From: Acidobacteriaceae bacterium
GTDB lineage: Bacteria > Acidobacteriota > Terriglobia > Terriglobales > Acidobacteriaceae
NCBI GenBank assembly: GCA_027452125.1
Contig: DAIDGZ010000026.1
Location: forward strand, 1 to 33,872
DNA: 33,872 nucleotides
Direction of reading: 5' to 3'
Shown here: in pieces, positions 1-8,016 of the stretch
How the letters are laid out: each line of letters opens with the position of its first letter
Position numbering within the stretch: position 1 is the stretch's first letter
Notes under the pieces: generated by a model
Seen by the model: the letters and a program-made list of their open reading frames with translations, nothing else
The model's database searches: none
What the model was told of the DNA's origin: nothing
Position numbers and translations under genes: made by a program

Positions 1-1571
1 GCAGTCACCGTGGTCTCAAAGATGCAGCTCACCACGCCATTGAACTGTACTGTCCCGGTCGAGCCATTGATCTGCGTCACAACGCCAATCACATTGGTCT
101 TGGGGCTCGTATACGCCGACTGAATCGTGTTGGTCCCCGGACTGAACATCACCAACTGGTTGGCTGTCGGCGTGCCCGTGCTGCAACCGCTGCTGCACAA
201 GGTAAACGTGGCCGTGTTGTCCCCCCCACCCGTGGCGCCGGTTGCGCCCGTCGTACCAGTCGTTCCCGTAGCGCCCGTCATGCCCTGCGCACCTGTCACA
301 CCGGTTGCGCCAGTCGAACCCGTTGCGCCGGTAGCGCCGGTAGCGCCTTGGGCACCGGTCACGCCCGTGGCTCCCTGAGCGCCCGTCACACCTTGCGCGC
401 CGGTGGCACCTGTGACACCCTGCACGCCTGTCGCGCCAGTGGCACCTTGCGCGCCCGTGGCTCCCTGAAGACCTGTCGCACCAGTTACACCCTGAGCACC
501 AGTCGCACCGGTAGCACCTTGAGACCCAGTCACACCCTGAGCGCCAGTGGCTCCAGTAACACCTTGAGATCCAGTCGCACCCTGCACGCCAGTCGCTCCA
601 GTAGCTCCCTGAAGACCTGTAGCGCCAGTCGCACCGGTAGCACCTTGAGATCCCGTTGCACCCTGAGCGCCGGTGGCTCCGGTCGCGCCAGCAGCACCGG
701 TAGCGCCTTGAGCACCGGTCACGCCTTGTGCCCCGGTCGCGCCCGTGGCCCCCTGAATACCCGTAGCGCCCTGCAGGCCGGTCGCGCCAGTCACGCCCTG
801 CAGACCCGTGGCTCCCTGCGCTCCAGTCGCTCCCGTAGCGCCCGTGGCCCCCTGAGCACCCGTCACACCCTGGGCTCCTGTTGCGCCCGTGGCTCCCTGA
901 ATGCCCTGCAGACCCTGCGCGCCGGTTGCCCCTTGCGGCCCCTGGACGCCCTGCACACCCTGTATGCCCTGCGGACCTTGCGCCCCTGTAGCGCCAGTCG
1001 CGCCTGCAGGTCCCTGCGACACCACCGTGATGTCCAGTTGTGCCGTGTGGCTGGTCTCGTCATTCTCCTTCGCGTCCAGCACCAGATTGCCCGCCGTGGA
1101 ACTCAACGCCAAACCGAAGTTGGTCGATGGATTTGCCACCCAGCCCTGCACCAGCGACGTCACATCCAGCGTGATGAACTGGTTGGCAACCGAGGGCGTA
1201 AACGATGCAACCTGCGAGCCCAGCGAAGGTGCTGAAGCGTAGGTTACGGACGACTCGCTCCACGCGCTGCTGATGGGCGTCACGATCACCAGACCCGCCG
1301 CATTGATCCGATTCACAAAGACTCGCAGCGTGGCCTTGCCAATCTGGCTTGCGGTCGTGCCGGCCGGCAATGAAGACAAATCAAACTGCAGAAATGCCGT
1401 TTGACCATTGCCCACATACAGATTGCTCAATCCGCCGTAATTCACTGCCGGAGACGCGCTACTCACCGATGCGTCGCCCGTCACCACTGCCTGGGTCGCG
1501 TGGGCCATCGCGCCCGCTGCCAAAAAACCAGCCACAGCGGCCAGCCGCCCTACTCTGCCATGCGCTTTCAT
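1..1571 (-). CDS. Collagen-like surface protein with N-terminal DNRLRE-type domain (partial, C-terminus off the left edge)
   Basis: The reading frame is open from an ATG at 1571 to the window edge, giving at least 523 residues. Residues 1-26 form a signal peptide (basic start, then an Ala/Gly/Val-rich core ending near AMAHATQ). Residues about 28-180 resemble the DNRLRE domain of secreted bacterial proteins: they contain [17 protein letters not shown], an [15 protein letters not shown] stretch and [17 protein letters not shown]. Residues 187-450 are an uninterrupted Gly-X-Y tract. A globular tail with a CSSGC pair follows and runs off the edge. The start is supported by GAGGA about 8 bases upstream. 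Bacterial collagen-like proteins are usually surface stalks that form triple helices; adhesion or spacing is inference. The domain call is from pattern only. Confidence 0.85.
   Translation of the reverse strand, partial: MKAHGRVGRLAAVAGFLAAGAMAHATQAVVTGDASVSSASPAVNYGGLSNLYVGNGQTAFLQFDLSSLPAGTTASQIGKATLRVFVNRINAAGLVIVTPISSAWSESSVTYASAPSLGSQVASFTPSVANQFITLDVTSLVQGWVANPSTNFGLALSSTAGNLVLDAKENDETSHTAQLDITVVSQGPAGATGATGAQGPQGIQGVQGVQGPQGATGAQGLQGIQGATGATGAQGVTGAQGATGATGATGAQGATGLQGVTGATGLQGATGIQGATGATGAQGVTGAQGATGAAGATGATGAQGATGSQGATGATGATGLQGATGATGVQGATGSQGVTGATGAQGVTGSQGATGATGAQGVTGATGLQGATGAQGATGATGVQGVTGATGAQGVTGAQGATGVTGAQGATGATGATGSTGATGVTGAQGMTGATGTTGTTGATGATGGGDNTATFTLCSSGCSTGTPTANQLVMFSPGTNTIQSAYTSPKTNVIGVVTQINGSTGTVQFNGVVSCIFETTVT
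222..1013 (-). repeat. 88 perfect Gly-X-(Thr/Gln) collagen-like triplets
   Basis: This stretch encodes 88 consecutive Gly-X-Y triplets with no break. The Y position is Thr or Gln in all but three triplets (GPA, GAA and the final GGG). X is mostly Ala, otherwise Val, Leu, Ile, Ser, Thr, Pro or Met. Pro occurs only in three triplets near the N-terminal end. At the DNA level this is a degenerate 9-base repeat with many local near-copies, so it is prone to length change by slippage. It lies wholly inside the collagen-like gene. Confidence 0.95.
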
Positions 1572-1730
1572 GCGGTCTTTCCTCTCTCTCCGCGATACAC
1601 GAAACTCTGCCCATCCCACGATGGTCAAAGCAAACAAGAGGGCCCACCCAGCGGCATAATGGTGCATCGCTGCGGATACGCATCGACCGCCGATCAAACT
1701 GCAAATTGTCTTGGTTGTTCGGGAAAGCAG

Positions 1731-1753
1731 GCGCCCACCCCCATAGCGGGCGC
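1731..1753 (-). terminator. Possible hairpin terminator after the CE15 gene
   Basis: GCGCCC (1731-1736) pairs with GGGCGC (1748-1753) around an 11-base loop. It lies 57 bases past the CE15 stop codon on the minus strand and upstream of the collagen-like gene. After the stem the minus strand reads CTGCTTTCCC, which is only a weak U tract. The rest of the 1572-1809 gap holds nothing else I can support beyond the ribosome-binding site of the collagen-like gene. Confidence 0.35.
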
Positions 1754-1809
1754 TCTTACTCGTATATCTCAGTTGCAACGCATGAAGCAATGATTTTTAC
1801 AGCAATTCT

Positions 1810-3270
1810 TTATTCAGGCTTCTTCTCTGCCGGCGCATGCAGAAAGCGGCTGGCGAAATCCAGAAAATAAGGCCAGTTCGGTCCCGGCGTGTGCCCATAC
1901 TGGTGCTGCCGGAAGGCCAGGTTGCCGCTCGCCAGCAGCGTGCCCATCGGTGGAAACTTCGTGGTCCCCAAACCCTTTACGCCCAGCAGCCGATACACCG
2001 GACTTGCCCCCGCGGCGCCCAGAAACTCCCCTACCGGATCAGCCCACGCATCGCCCGCCGTCGGCGAACCTACGCTGATAAACACCGGCCGTGGCGCGCA
2101 CAGCGCAATCAGTTCATGCGCATCCACCGGCAGATCCGCCGTGGTCAGCGGCCCCGCATAGCGCAGAAAGTTGCCGTCCATCCAGTAGTAGAAGTTCGGC
2201 GCAGCGGCCAGATTCTCCAGTTGCTCGCCGTAGATGTGCCGGTAGAGCTTGTCGCCGCCCGTGCCCGCGGAGCTGATATACGCCACCTTGAATCGCTGAT
2301 CGTAGGCCATCGCCACCAGCGCCGTCTTGCCGAAGCGCGAGTGCCCCATGATGCCCACCTGGTTGCCATCCACTGCCGCGTCCCTCTGCAGGTAGTCCAA
2401 TGCGCGGCTGGCTCCCCAGGCCCAGGCCCGCAGCGTGCCCCACTCCTCTGGATCGTTGCGCGGCTCCCCTTTGTCCATCAGGCCGATGATGCCCTGCGTC
2501 AGCCCGGCGCCGTTGTCTGCCTGGAAGCTCGTAGGCTGCAGCACCGCGTAGCCCCAGCCGCGCCGTAACACCTGCACCTGCCAGCTTGGCCCGGTATTCC
2601 CCGGCCCGCCCGGCATCATCTCCGGTATGCTCTTGGCAAAGGAAGCCATGGCCTCCTGGCTGAAGGCCAGTTCCATGATCGCTGGCACCGGCCCCGGTGC
2701 GTTGGCCGGGGTACCCACCACCAGGTCCAGCGTCACGCTGATCTTCGGATCGATCGCGTTGTCCACATGCCCTGCCAGATGCTGGCGAACCTCCGCCACT
2801 CCGCCCAGCGTATCCCGTGTCGTACTCAGCACCTGCCAGGTCACCTTCGGCATGTGCGTCGGCACCCTGCCCAGCACGTCGCGGCTGAACAGTTCCATGA
2901 TCTGCGGCCGGCGCTCCGTCCACCACATCTTGGCCGTCGTCACCGGCTTGCCGTCGTTCAGCAGCAGCGGATTGGGCAGGTTGGGATACGGATTTGCTTT
3001 GGCCTCGTCATAGTTCACCGGATTGGGCGAGTGGATGCTGTGCCCCGCCGGCGGACGCAGTTGCTTGATGCCCAGCAGGTCCATCATGTGCTGGTGATCC
3101 CGGATCGCGGTCTGATTCAAATTCTCCTGCTGTTCCTTGGAAGGAAAAGCATGCTGCGACTGCCCGGCCTCCGGAGCCTGGGCCACCAGCGGCTTCAACT
3201 CGGAACCCAGCAGGGCAACCACAGCACCCAGAACGGCATGCAACAACAATCGGCGCACAGACATGAACAT
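1810..3270 (-). CDS. Carbohydrate esterase family 15-like protein (4-O-methyl-glucuronoyl methylesterase)
   Basis: This 486-residue protein has a signal peptide (residues 1-31, MFMSVRRLLL onward, cut near VAQAPEA). It carries CE15-type alpha/beta-hydrolase landmarks: the nucleophile elbow GHSRFGK with Ser311, the LPVDAHELIALCAPRPVF strand-helix segment, WADPVGEF, and the catalytic His region HQYGHTPGPNWP with His460. Known CE15 enzymes hydrolyse the ester between glucuronoxylan glucuronate and lignin alcohols. The length fits a secreted bacterial member. I chose ATG 3270 because GAGGAAGCGAGG lies directly upstream; a second in-frame ATG is at 3264. The frame stays open further upstream, but that part has no signal peptide. 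Export to the periplasm or cell surface is inferred. A different ester substrate cannot be excluded. Confidence 0.83.
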   Translation of the reverse strand: MFMSVRRLLLHAVLGAVVALLGSELKPLVAQAPEAGQSQHAFPSKEQQENLNQTAIRDHQHMMDLLGIKQLRPPAGHSIHSPNPVNYDEAKANPYPNLPNPLLLNDGKPVTTAKMWWTERRPQIMELFSRDVLGRVPTHMPKVTWQVLSTTRDTLGGVAEVRQHLAGHVDNAIDPKISVTLDLVVGTPANAPGPVPAIMELAFSQEAMASFAKSIPEMMPGGPGNTGPSWQVQVLRRGWGYAVLQPTSFQADNGAGLTQGIIGLMDKGEPRNDPEEWGTLRAWAWGASRALDYLQRDAAVDGNQVGIMGHSRFGKTALVAMAYDQRFKVAYISSAGTGGDKLYRHIYGEQLENLAAAPNFYYWMDGNFLRYAGPLTTADLPVDAHELIALCAPRPVFISVGSPTAGDAWADPVGEFLGAAGASPVYRLLGVKGLGTTKFPPMGTLLASGNLAFRQHQYGHTPGPNWPYFLDFASRFLHAPAEKKPE

Positions 3271-3448
3271 CCTCGCTTCCTCTGCTCCTCGCCGGCGGCA
3301 AGGGCGAACCGCGCAAAGAATACCGGGATGGCGGCAATTGAGCAAGTGCTGCGGCATCAGCCCGAATAGGCGCAGGTTCCAGTGCATCTCATGCTGCGGC
3401 AGATTCCGCCGATAGGAATATCGAATCCAGCCCAGAAAGGGATCTCGC

Positions 3449-5158
3449 ATGTCCTGGCTCAGGAACCTTCCCATTGCCCGCAAATTTCTCTACGCCTTCG
3501 GCGTGGTCTGCTGCCTCTGCATTCTCTACGGCGCCTACGCCTTCCTCACCTTCCGCTCCATTGCCGCACACTCGGCAGATGTGAGCGAGAACGCCTTCCC
3601 GTCCGTAATTCAACTGAGCGAAGCGCGCGCAGCCATCAACGTAGCGCGGCAGGCCGATCTGAGCCTGCTGCTTTGTCAAACATCAGAATGCAGAGAAAAC
3701 CACACCAGCGAACGTCAGAAAAGTATCGCTGTATTCGAACAAGCCATCAAAGCTTACGGAAACAGCCTGCTCTATCCCGGTGAACCAGATGTATATCAGC
3801 AAATCAATCAGGCCTACGCCGCCTATCTCCGCACCAGCAACCACGGCACTATGCTGCTGGCCGGCGGAAAGACAGCAGATGCCGCTGGGATGCTGACCTC
3901 TGACGACGCCAATACCCAATTGAACAACGTTCTGCAAGGCATCAACCGCGCACTGCAGATCAATGTCGATTCAGGTACGCTCAGCGCAAAGAACGCCACC
4001 CAGTCCAGCACCCGCTCCATCTGGATCAGCGCCGGCATCACCCTGCTGATTGTCTTTCTCTGCTCCCTCACTGGCATCCTGCTCACACGCCTCATCGCTC
4101 CCCCGCTCGCGGCAGCCAGCGCCGCTTTAGAACGTGTGGCCGCAAAGGACCTGACCATCCAAATGGACTCGACCGGCAGCGATGAAGTGGCCCGCCTGGG
4201 CGCCGCGCTCAACACCAGCGTCGCCGCCATGCGCAAGGTTCTCCGCGATGTGGCGCAGAGTGCGGAAACCCTCTCCGCCGCCACCACTGAGATCAGCGCG
4301 CGCAGCGTGCAAAGCGCGGGCAACGCCCGCACCGAGTCCAGCAAGATTGACCAGATTGCCGCCGCCGCACAGGAGATGACCGCCACCATCGGCGAAATCA
4401 GTCACAACGCCGAGAGCGCCGCGGAAGCCAGCCGCACCTCCGCCGAAACCGCCAACCAGGGCGGAGCCGTCATGCAGGCTGCCGCGGCAACCATGGAGAA
4501 GATCGCCGCCGCCACCCACTCCGTGGCCGACAAAATGGGCTCGCTCGCACAGCGCTCTGAGGAGATCGGCAAAGTGGTCAACGTCATCCAGGAAATCAGC
4601 GAGCAGACCAATCTGCTGGCCCTGAATGCCGCCATTGAAGCCGCCCGCGCCGGCGAGCATGGACGCGGCTTTGCCGTCGTGGCCGGTGAAGTGCGGCGCT
4701 TGGCCGAACGCACCAAAAGCGCCACCGAAGAAATCGCCGTAACCATCCGCAGCATCCAGGAGGAGACCCGCACCACCATGGATGTCATGCAGGAGAGCCG
4801 CGCCGCCGTCGAGAGCGGCATGGAAGAGACCGCCCGCGCGCGGCACAGCCTCGAGGCCACCATCGAGTCCTCGCGCGAGGTGGAACACCAGATTCACCTC
4901 ATCGCCACTGCGGCCACTGAGCAAACGGCCGCATCCGGCGAGATCTCCGAGTCCGCTGGACAGATCTCACAACTCTCCGCGGAGACTGCCCAGGGCGCGC
5001 AGGAAGCCGTCGATGCGCTGAAAAATCTGGCCGCGCTGGCCGCCGAGTTGGACGGCATGATCCGCCAATTTCAACTGGACAGCGAACCACACAGCAGCAG
5101 CCGGTTCGGCGGAGTGCATGGAGCGCGGCAGACGCTCCTGCATCCCGTCAGCGCCTGA
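3449..5158 (+). CDS. Methyl-accepting chemotaxis protein
   Basis: This 569-residue transmembrane chemoreceptor has TM1 at about residues 12-34, a helical periplasmic sensor of about 155 residues (four-helix-bundle type), TM2 at about 191-213, a HAMP domain to about 263, and a long coiled-coil signalling domain. The conserved hairpin tip is clear ([19 protein letters not shown], then [18 protein letters not shown], about residues 383-420). It would bind CheA/CheW at the tip and be methylated on the flanking helices. It ends ...[10 protein letters not shown], with no NWETF-like receptor-docking pentapeptide. No che or flagellar genes are nearby, so it is an orphan receptor. AAGGG precedes the ATG. 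The ligand is unknown. It is divergent from the CE15 gene across a 178-base gap. Confidence 0.95.
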   Translation: MSWLRNLPIARKFLYAFGVVCCLCILYGAYAFLTFRSIAAHSADVSENAFPSVIQLSEARAAINVARQADLSLLLCQTSECRENHTSERQKSIAVFEQAIKAYGNSLLYPGEPDVYQQINQAYAAYLRTSNHGTMLLAGGKTADAAGMLTSDDANTQLNNVLQGINRALQINVDSGTLSAKNATQSSTRSIWISAGITLLIVFLCSLTGILLTRLIAPPLAAASAALERVAAKDLTIQMDSTGSDEVARLGAALNTSVAAMRKVLRDVAQSAETLSAATTEISARSVQSAGNARTESSKIDQIAAAAQEMTATIGEISHNAESAAEASRTSAETANQGGAVMQAAAATMEKIAAATHSVADKMGSLAQRSEEIGKVVNVIQEISEQTNLLALNAAIEAARAGEHGRGFAVVAGEVRRLAERTKSATEEIAVTIRSIQEETRTTMDVMQESRAAVESGMEETARARHSLEATIESSREVEHQIHLIATAATEQTAASGEISESAGQISQLSAETAQGAQEAVDALKNLAALAAELDGMIRQFQLDSEPHSSSRFGGVHGARQTLLHPVSA

Positions 5159-5184
5159 TCCCGCAACTCTTTTCCTCCGTCCAT

Positions 5185-5221
5185 GCGGCGCTTGCGCAGC
5201 GATGCGCGGCGCCGCTTTTTT
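5185..5221 (+). terminator. Rho-independent terminator of the chemoreceptor gene
   Basis: GCGGCGC (5185-5191) pairs with GCGCCGC (5209-5215), and an inner GCGC/GCGC pair (5194-5197 with 5204-5207) closes the loop. Six Ts follow immediately (5216-5221). It lies 26 bases after the chemoreceptor stop codon and isolates that gene from sthA. Confidence 0.85.
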
Positions 5222-5392
5222 GTTGCCTGCGCACAACCTTTTTTCATCTCTGCCAGAACCGCCCCACGCAATGCCAGCGCGTGAAACCCGCGCACCACGC
5301 GCTATGGTAGCCTCCGAGTAGGGCCTTCTCCCCGTCGCTTGCCGCGATGCCATATGCCCCTCATCCGCATCTAACCCTGGAGAGAGACACGC

Positions 5393-6799
5393 ATGAGCGC
5401 CGTCAGTTATGACCTGATCGTGATCGGTTCCGGGCCAGCCGGACAACGCGCGGCGGTTGCCGCTTCCAAGATGGGCAAGCGAGTGGCTGTGGTCGAGGCT
5501 CGCTCCGTGGTAGGAGGCGTCTGCGTCAATACCGGCACCATCCCCTCCAAAACCATGCGCGAGGCGGTGCTGCATCTCTCCGGCTACAACTACCGCTCCA
5601 TCTATGGCATTAACTATCGCGTCAAGGAGAAGATCACCATGGCGGACCTCGCCTTTCGGGTCCAGTCGGTGATCAAGACCGAAGTTGATGTAACCGAGGC
5701 GCAGCTCTCGCGCAACGGCATTGACGTGGTGCATGGCATCGCCAGCTTCATCGATCCGCATCAGGTGCACGTACAAGGCCCGCAGGCAGAAACCACATTG
5801 CAGGCCGATCGCATCGTCATCGCCGTAGGCACGCGGCCTGCCTCCTCACCCAAAGTTCCGCTCAACGGCACCTCCATCATCAACAGCGACCAGATTCTCG
5901 GCCTCGACGCGCTGCCGCACTCGCTGGTCGTCGTCGGCGGCGGCGTCATCGGCGTCGAGTACGCCTGCATGTTCGCGGTGCTGGGCGTGCGCGTCACGCT
6001 CATCGAGAAGCGCAATCGCCTGCTGGAGTTCGCTGACCAGGAGATCATTGAGGCGCTCAGCTATCACCTCCGCGACGCCCGCGTCACTCTGCGCCTCGGT
6101 GAAGAAGTTGAGAGCGTCGAGGAGCCGCAGCCGGGCACGGTCGTGGCCAACCTGCAAAGCAACAAGCGCGTCTCCGGCGATGCCCTGCTGTACGCCGTGG
6201 GCCGCCAGGGTAACGTGGATGACCTGAACCTCGCCGCGGCCGGCCTCGAGGCCGACAGCCGCGGGCGCATCGCCGTGGACGAGCACTACAAGACCAAAGT
6301 CGAACACATCTTCGCCGTCGGCGACGTCGTCGGTTTCCCTTCGCTTGCCTCGGTGTCGATGGAGCAGGGCCGCATCGCCGCAGCCCGCGCCTTCGACGAT
6401 CATGCGGCCACCTCCAATCCCAGCTTCTACCCCTACGGCATCTACACCATTCCTGAGATCAGCTTCATCGGCAAAACCGAAGAACAGCTCACCGGCGAAG
6501 ATGTGCCCTACGAGGTCGGCATGGCCTACTATCGCGACACCGCCCGCGGGCAGATTCGCGGCGACACCACCGGCCGCCTCAAGCTCATCTTCCATCGCGA
6601 CACCCGCAAGGTGCTCGGCGTTCACATCATCGGCGAGGGCGCCAGCGAACTCGTGCACATCGGCCAGGCGGTCATGACCCTGGGCGGCACGGTGGACTAT
6701 TTCATCGACACGGTGTTCAACTATCCCACCCTGGCCGAGTGCTACAAAGTGGCGGCGTTCAACGGCCTGGGCCGCCTGCACCGCTACCAGACTGACTAG
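5393..6799 (+). CDS. sthA: Soluble pyridine nucleotide transhydrogenase (Si-specific NAD(P)+ transhydrogenase)
   Basis: This 468-residue flavoprotein belongs to the disulfide reductase fold. It has an N-terminal FAD motif (VIGSGPAGQRAA), an NAD(P) motif (VVGGGVIGVEYACMF, about residue 180) and a C-terminal dimerisation domain. The segment GGVCVNTGTIPSK keeps Cys44, but the second redox cysteine of lipoamide dehydrogenase-type enzymes is Thr49. Loss of that cysteine with GTIPSK is the known hallmark of SthA, so the call is transhydrogenase and not lipoamide dehydrogenase. It moves hydride between NADPH and NAD+ in the cytoplasm. GGAGAG sits 8 bases before the ATG. The ROK gene follows after 37 bases, probably co-transcribed. 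Confidence 0.92.
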   Translation: MSAVSYDLIVIGSGPAGQRAAVAASKMGKRVAVVEARSVVGGVCVNTGTIPSKTMREAVLHLSGYNYRSIYGINYRVKEKITMADLAFRVQSVIKTEVDVTEAQLSRNGIDVVHGIASFIDPHQVHVQGPQAETTLQADRIVIAVGTRPASSPKVPLNGTSIINSDQILGLDALPHSLVVVGGGVIGVEYACMFAVLGVRVTLIEKRNRLLEFADQEIIEALSYHLRDARVTLRLGEEVESVEEPQPGTVVANLQSNKRVSGDALLYAVGRQGNVDDLNLAAAGLEADSRGRIAVDEHYKTKVEHIFAVGDVVGFPSLASVSMEQGRIAAARAFDDHAATSNPSFYPYGIYTIPEISFIGKTEEQLTGEDVPYEVGMAYYRDTARGQIRGDTTGRLKLIFHRDTRKVLGVHIIGEGASELVHIGQAVMTLGGTVDYFIDTVFNYPTLAECYKVAAFNGLGRLHRYQTD

Positions 6800-6836
6800 C
6801 CGCAGGCTTCTTCTCCATTCCCCGAGGAGGGCAGGA

Positions 6837-7736
6837 ATGACCATCACGATCGGCGCCGTCTTTACTGAACACATCGTTGCAGGCAAGCTGCATGATCTGC
6901 GCCTGGAAGGCAAGCCAGTGCGCTATCCCAAGGGGCCGGCAGCCGTAGATGCGCTCACCGCCATCCCCTCCGGCGAACTGGTCGAGATTCTCGCCTCGCA
7001 CATCGCCGAGCTGGCCGCCCAGGAGTCCGCGCCCATCGACGCCATCGGCGTGGCCGTCCCCGGCATCGTCCGCCACGGCGTGGTGGAAGACTCGCCCAAT
7101 CTGCATCAGTTGAAAGGCATGCACCTCGCCGATGAACTGGCCAGGGTACTGGCCGGAAAGGGCATCACCGCTCCCGTGCACGTGGGCAATGATGCGGATG
7201 CCATCGCCGCCGGCGTTGCCGCCACCCGTGGCCACCTCGAGCGCCTCACGCGCGTGTGGACCATCGGCAAGGGCATTGGCTACGGTCGCTGGCCCTATGT
7301 GGAAGGCGTATGGGAGGGCGGACACATCACCGTCACCCTGGACCCCAAAGAGCGCTACTGCGGCTGCGGCGGCGTCGGACACCTTGAGGGCATCATGGGC
7401 TATCGCGCCATGCGCCTCCGCTTCCTGGATATGGAACCGGAAGAGGTCTTTGACCTCGCACGCAAGGGCGATGTCCGCTGCCGCGAATTTGTGGACCTGT
7501 GGCACCGCGCGCTGGCCGCGGCCACCGCGTCATTCATCCACCTCGCCGGCCCCGGACGTTTCTACTTCACCGGCCGCAACGTGGGCTTCCTCGAACTCCC
7601 GCTCCTGCGCAGCCACCTGGAAGCCATGGTGCGCATGAGCCCGCTGCTCAGCTACTCGCTGGAAGTGCTGCCCCAGGACGACGAGATCGCCCTCATCGGC
7701 GCTGGCGTCGGCGCCCACCGCGCCCTCGCCCAGTAA
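6837..7736 (+). CDS. ROK-family protein (divergent sugar kinase-like)
   Basis: This 299-residue protein has ROK (repressor, ORF, kinase) features. The catalytic-base motif VGNDADA has Asp119. The zinc-site signature is His163 (EGGHI) with C175-G-C177-G and H182-LE. The third zinc cysteine of the usual CGCGxxGCxE is replaced by His182. The N-terminal phosphate motif, normally DxGGT, is absent; the start reads ITIGAVFTEHIVAGKL. The second glycine loop reads TIGKGIGYG. It may be a kinase with altered nucleotide handling or a sugar-binding pseudokinase. The start is firm, with GAGGAGG 6 bases upstream. Known ROK kinases phosphorylate glucose, N-acetylglucosamine or fructose. Pairing with sthA hints at NADPH/sugar balance, which is inference. 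Confidence 0.82.
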   Translation: MTITIGAVFTEHIVAGKLHDLRLEGKPVRYPKGPAAVDALTAIPSGELVEILASHIAELAAQESAPIDAIGVAVPGIVRHGVVEDSPNLHQLKGMHLADELARVLAGKGITAPVHVGNDADAIAAGVAATRGHLERLTRVWTIGKGIGYGRWPYVEGVWEGGHITVTLDPKERYCGCGGVGHLEGIMGYRAMRLRFLDMEPEEVFDLARKGDVRCREFVDLWHRALAAATASFIHLAGPGRFYFTGRNVGFLELPLLRSHLEAMVRMSPLLSYSLEVLPQDDEIALIGAGVGAHRALAQ

Positions 7737-7932
7737 GCGGCGCTACGCCGCACGCTGGCTGTCGATCAATCCTTCTGCACCGCCACGATCCGCGCGACTC
7801 CCGCCGTAATCCATAGCCACCCGGGCCAACCCCCTGGTCCGGGTCCACCGTCCAGCATCCCGGTAAGTGCAACAAACTCAAGCCGCAGCCTTCCCGGCGC
7901 ACGGCGACTATTCGAAAAATCGATTTGCCGGG

Positions 7933-7962
7933 TTTACGAGGCAGCGCTCCATTGGCGATAAT
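7933..7962 (+). promoter_or_regulatory. Putative sigma-70-type promoter for the cytochrome-PQQ pair
   Basis: TTTACG (7933-7938) and GATAAT (7957-7962) are 18 bases apart. They match the -35 and -10 consensus at 4 of 6 and 5 of 6 positions. Transcription would begin near 7969, about 48 bases before the cytochrome start. This is sequence similarity only. Confidence 0.45.
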
Positions 7963-7978
7963 TGGCCGTCGCAGAAAC

Positions 7979-7994
7979 TGTGATCGATATCACC
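7979..7994 (+). promoter_or_regulatory. CRP/FNR-superfamily-like operator
   Basis: TGTGA-N6-TCACC matches 9 of the 10 half-site bases of the enterobacterial CRP consensus and contains the inverted repeat GTGAT-N4-ATCAC. It starts 17 bases after the putative -10 and ends 22 bases before the cytochrome start codon. That position would suit repression unless the true promoter lies elsewhere. The binding protein is not known from this window. Confidence 0.45.
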
Positions 7995-8016
7995 TCGAAC
8001 GGGGTTTTCTCCGGGA

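Larger units (their letters stand above)
7737..8016. other. 280-base intergenic region with hairpin and control sites
   Basis: There is no convincing gene here. A stem-loop at 7819-7844 pairs ACCCGG with CCGGGT, and an inner CCA/TGG pair extends it; with no U tract it is a weak terminator candidate for the sthA-ROK unit. The right half holds the putative promoter and CRP/FNR-like palindrome described separately. Confidence 0.5.

Noticed and set aside
222-1013. CRISPR-like or satellite repeat
   Set aside because: The repeat unit is 9 bases with continuous coding and no spacers; it is explained by the collagen-like protein.
127-1242. Plus-strand frames across the collagen-like gene, rich in Ala/Pro/Val or Arg/Ser/Thr
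   Set aside because: They are mirror frames of the G-X-Y repeat and show the same 9-base periodicity. The minus strand has signal peptide, folded domain and ribosome-binding site.
5393-6799. Dihydrolipoamide dehydrogenase or mercuric reductase
   Set aside because: The second redox cysteine is Thr49 and the GTIPSK motif is the transhydrogenase type; no pyruvate dehydrogenase or mer genes are nearby.
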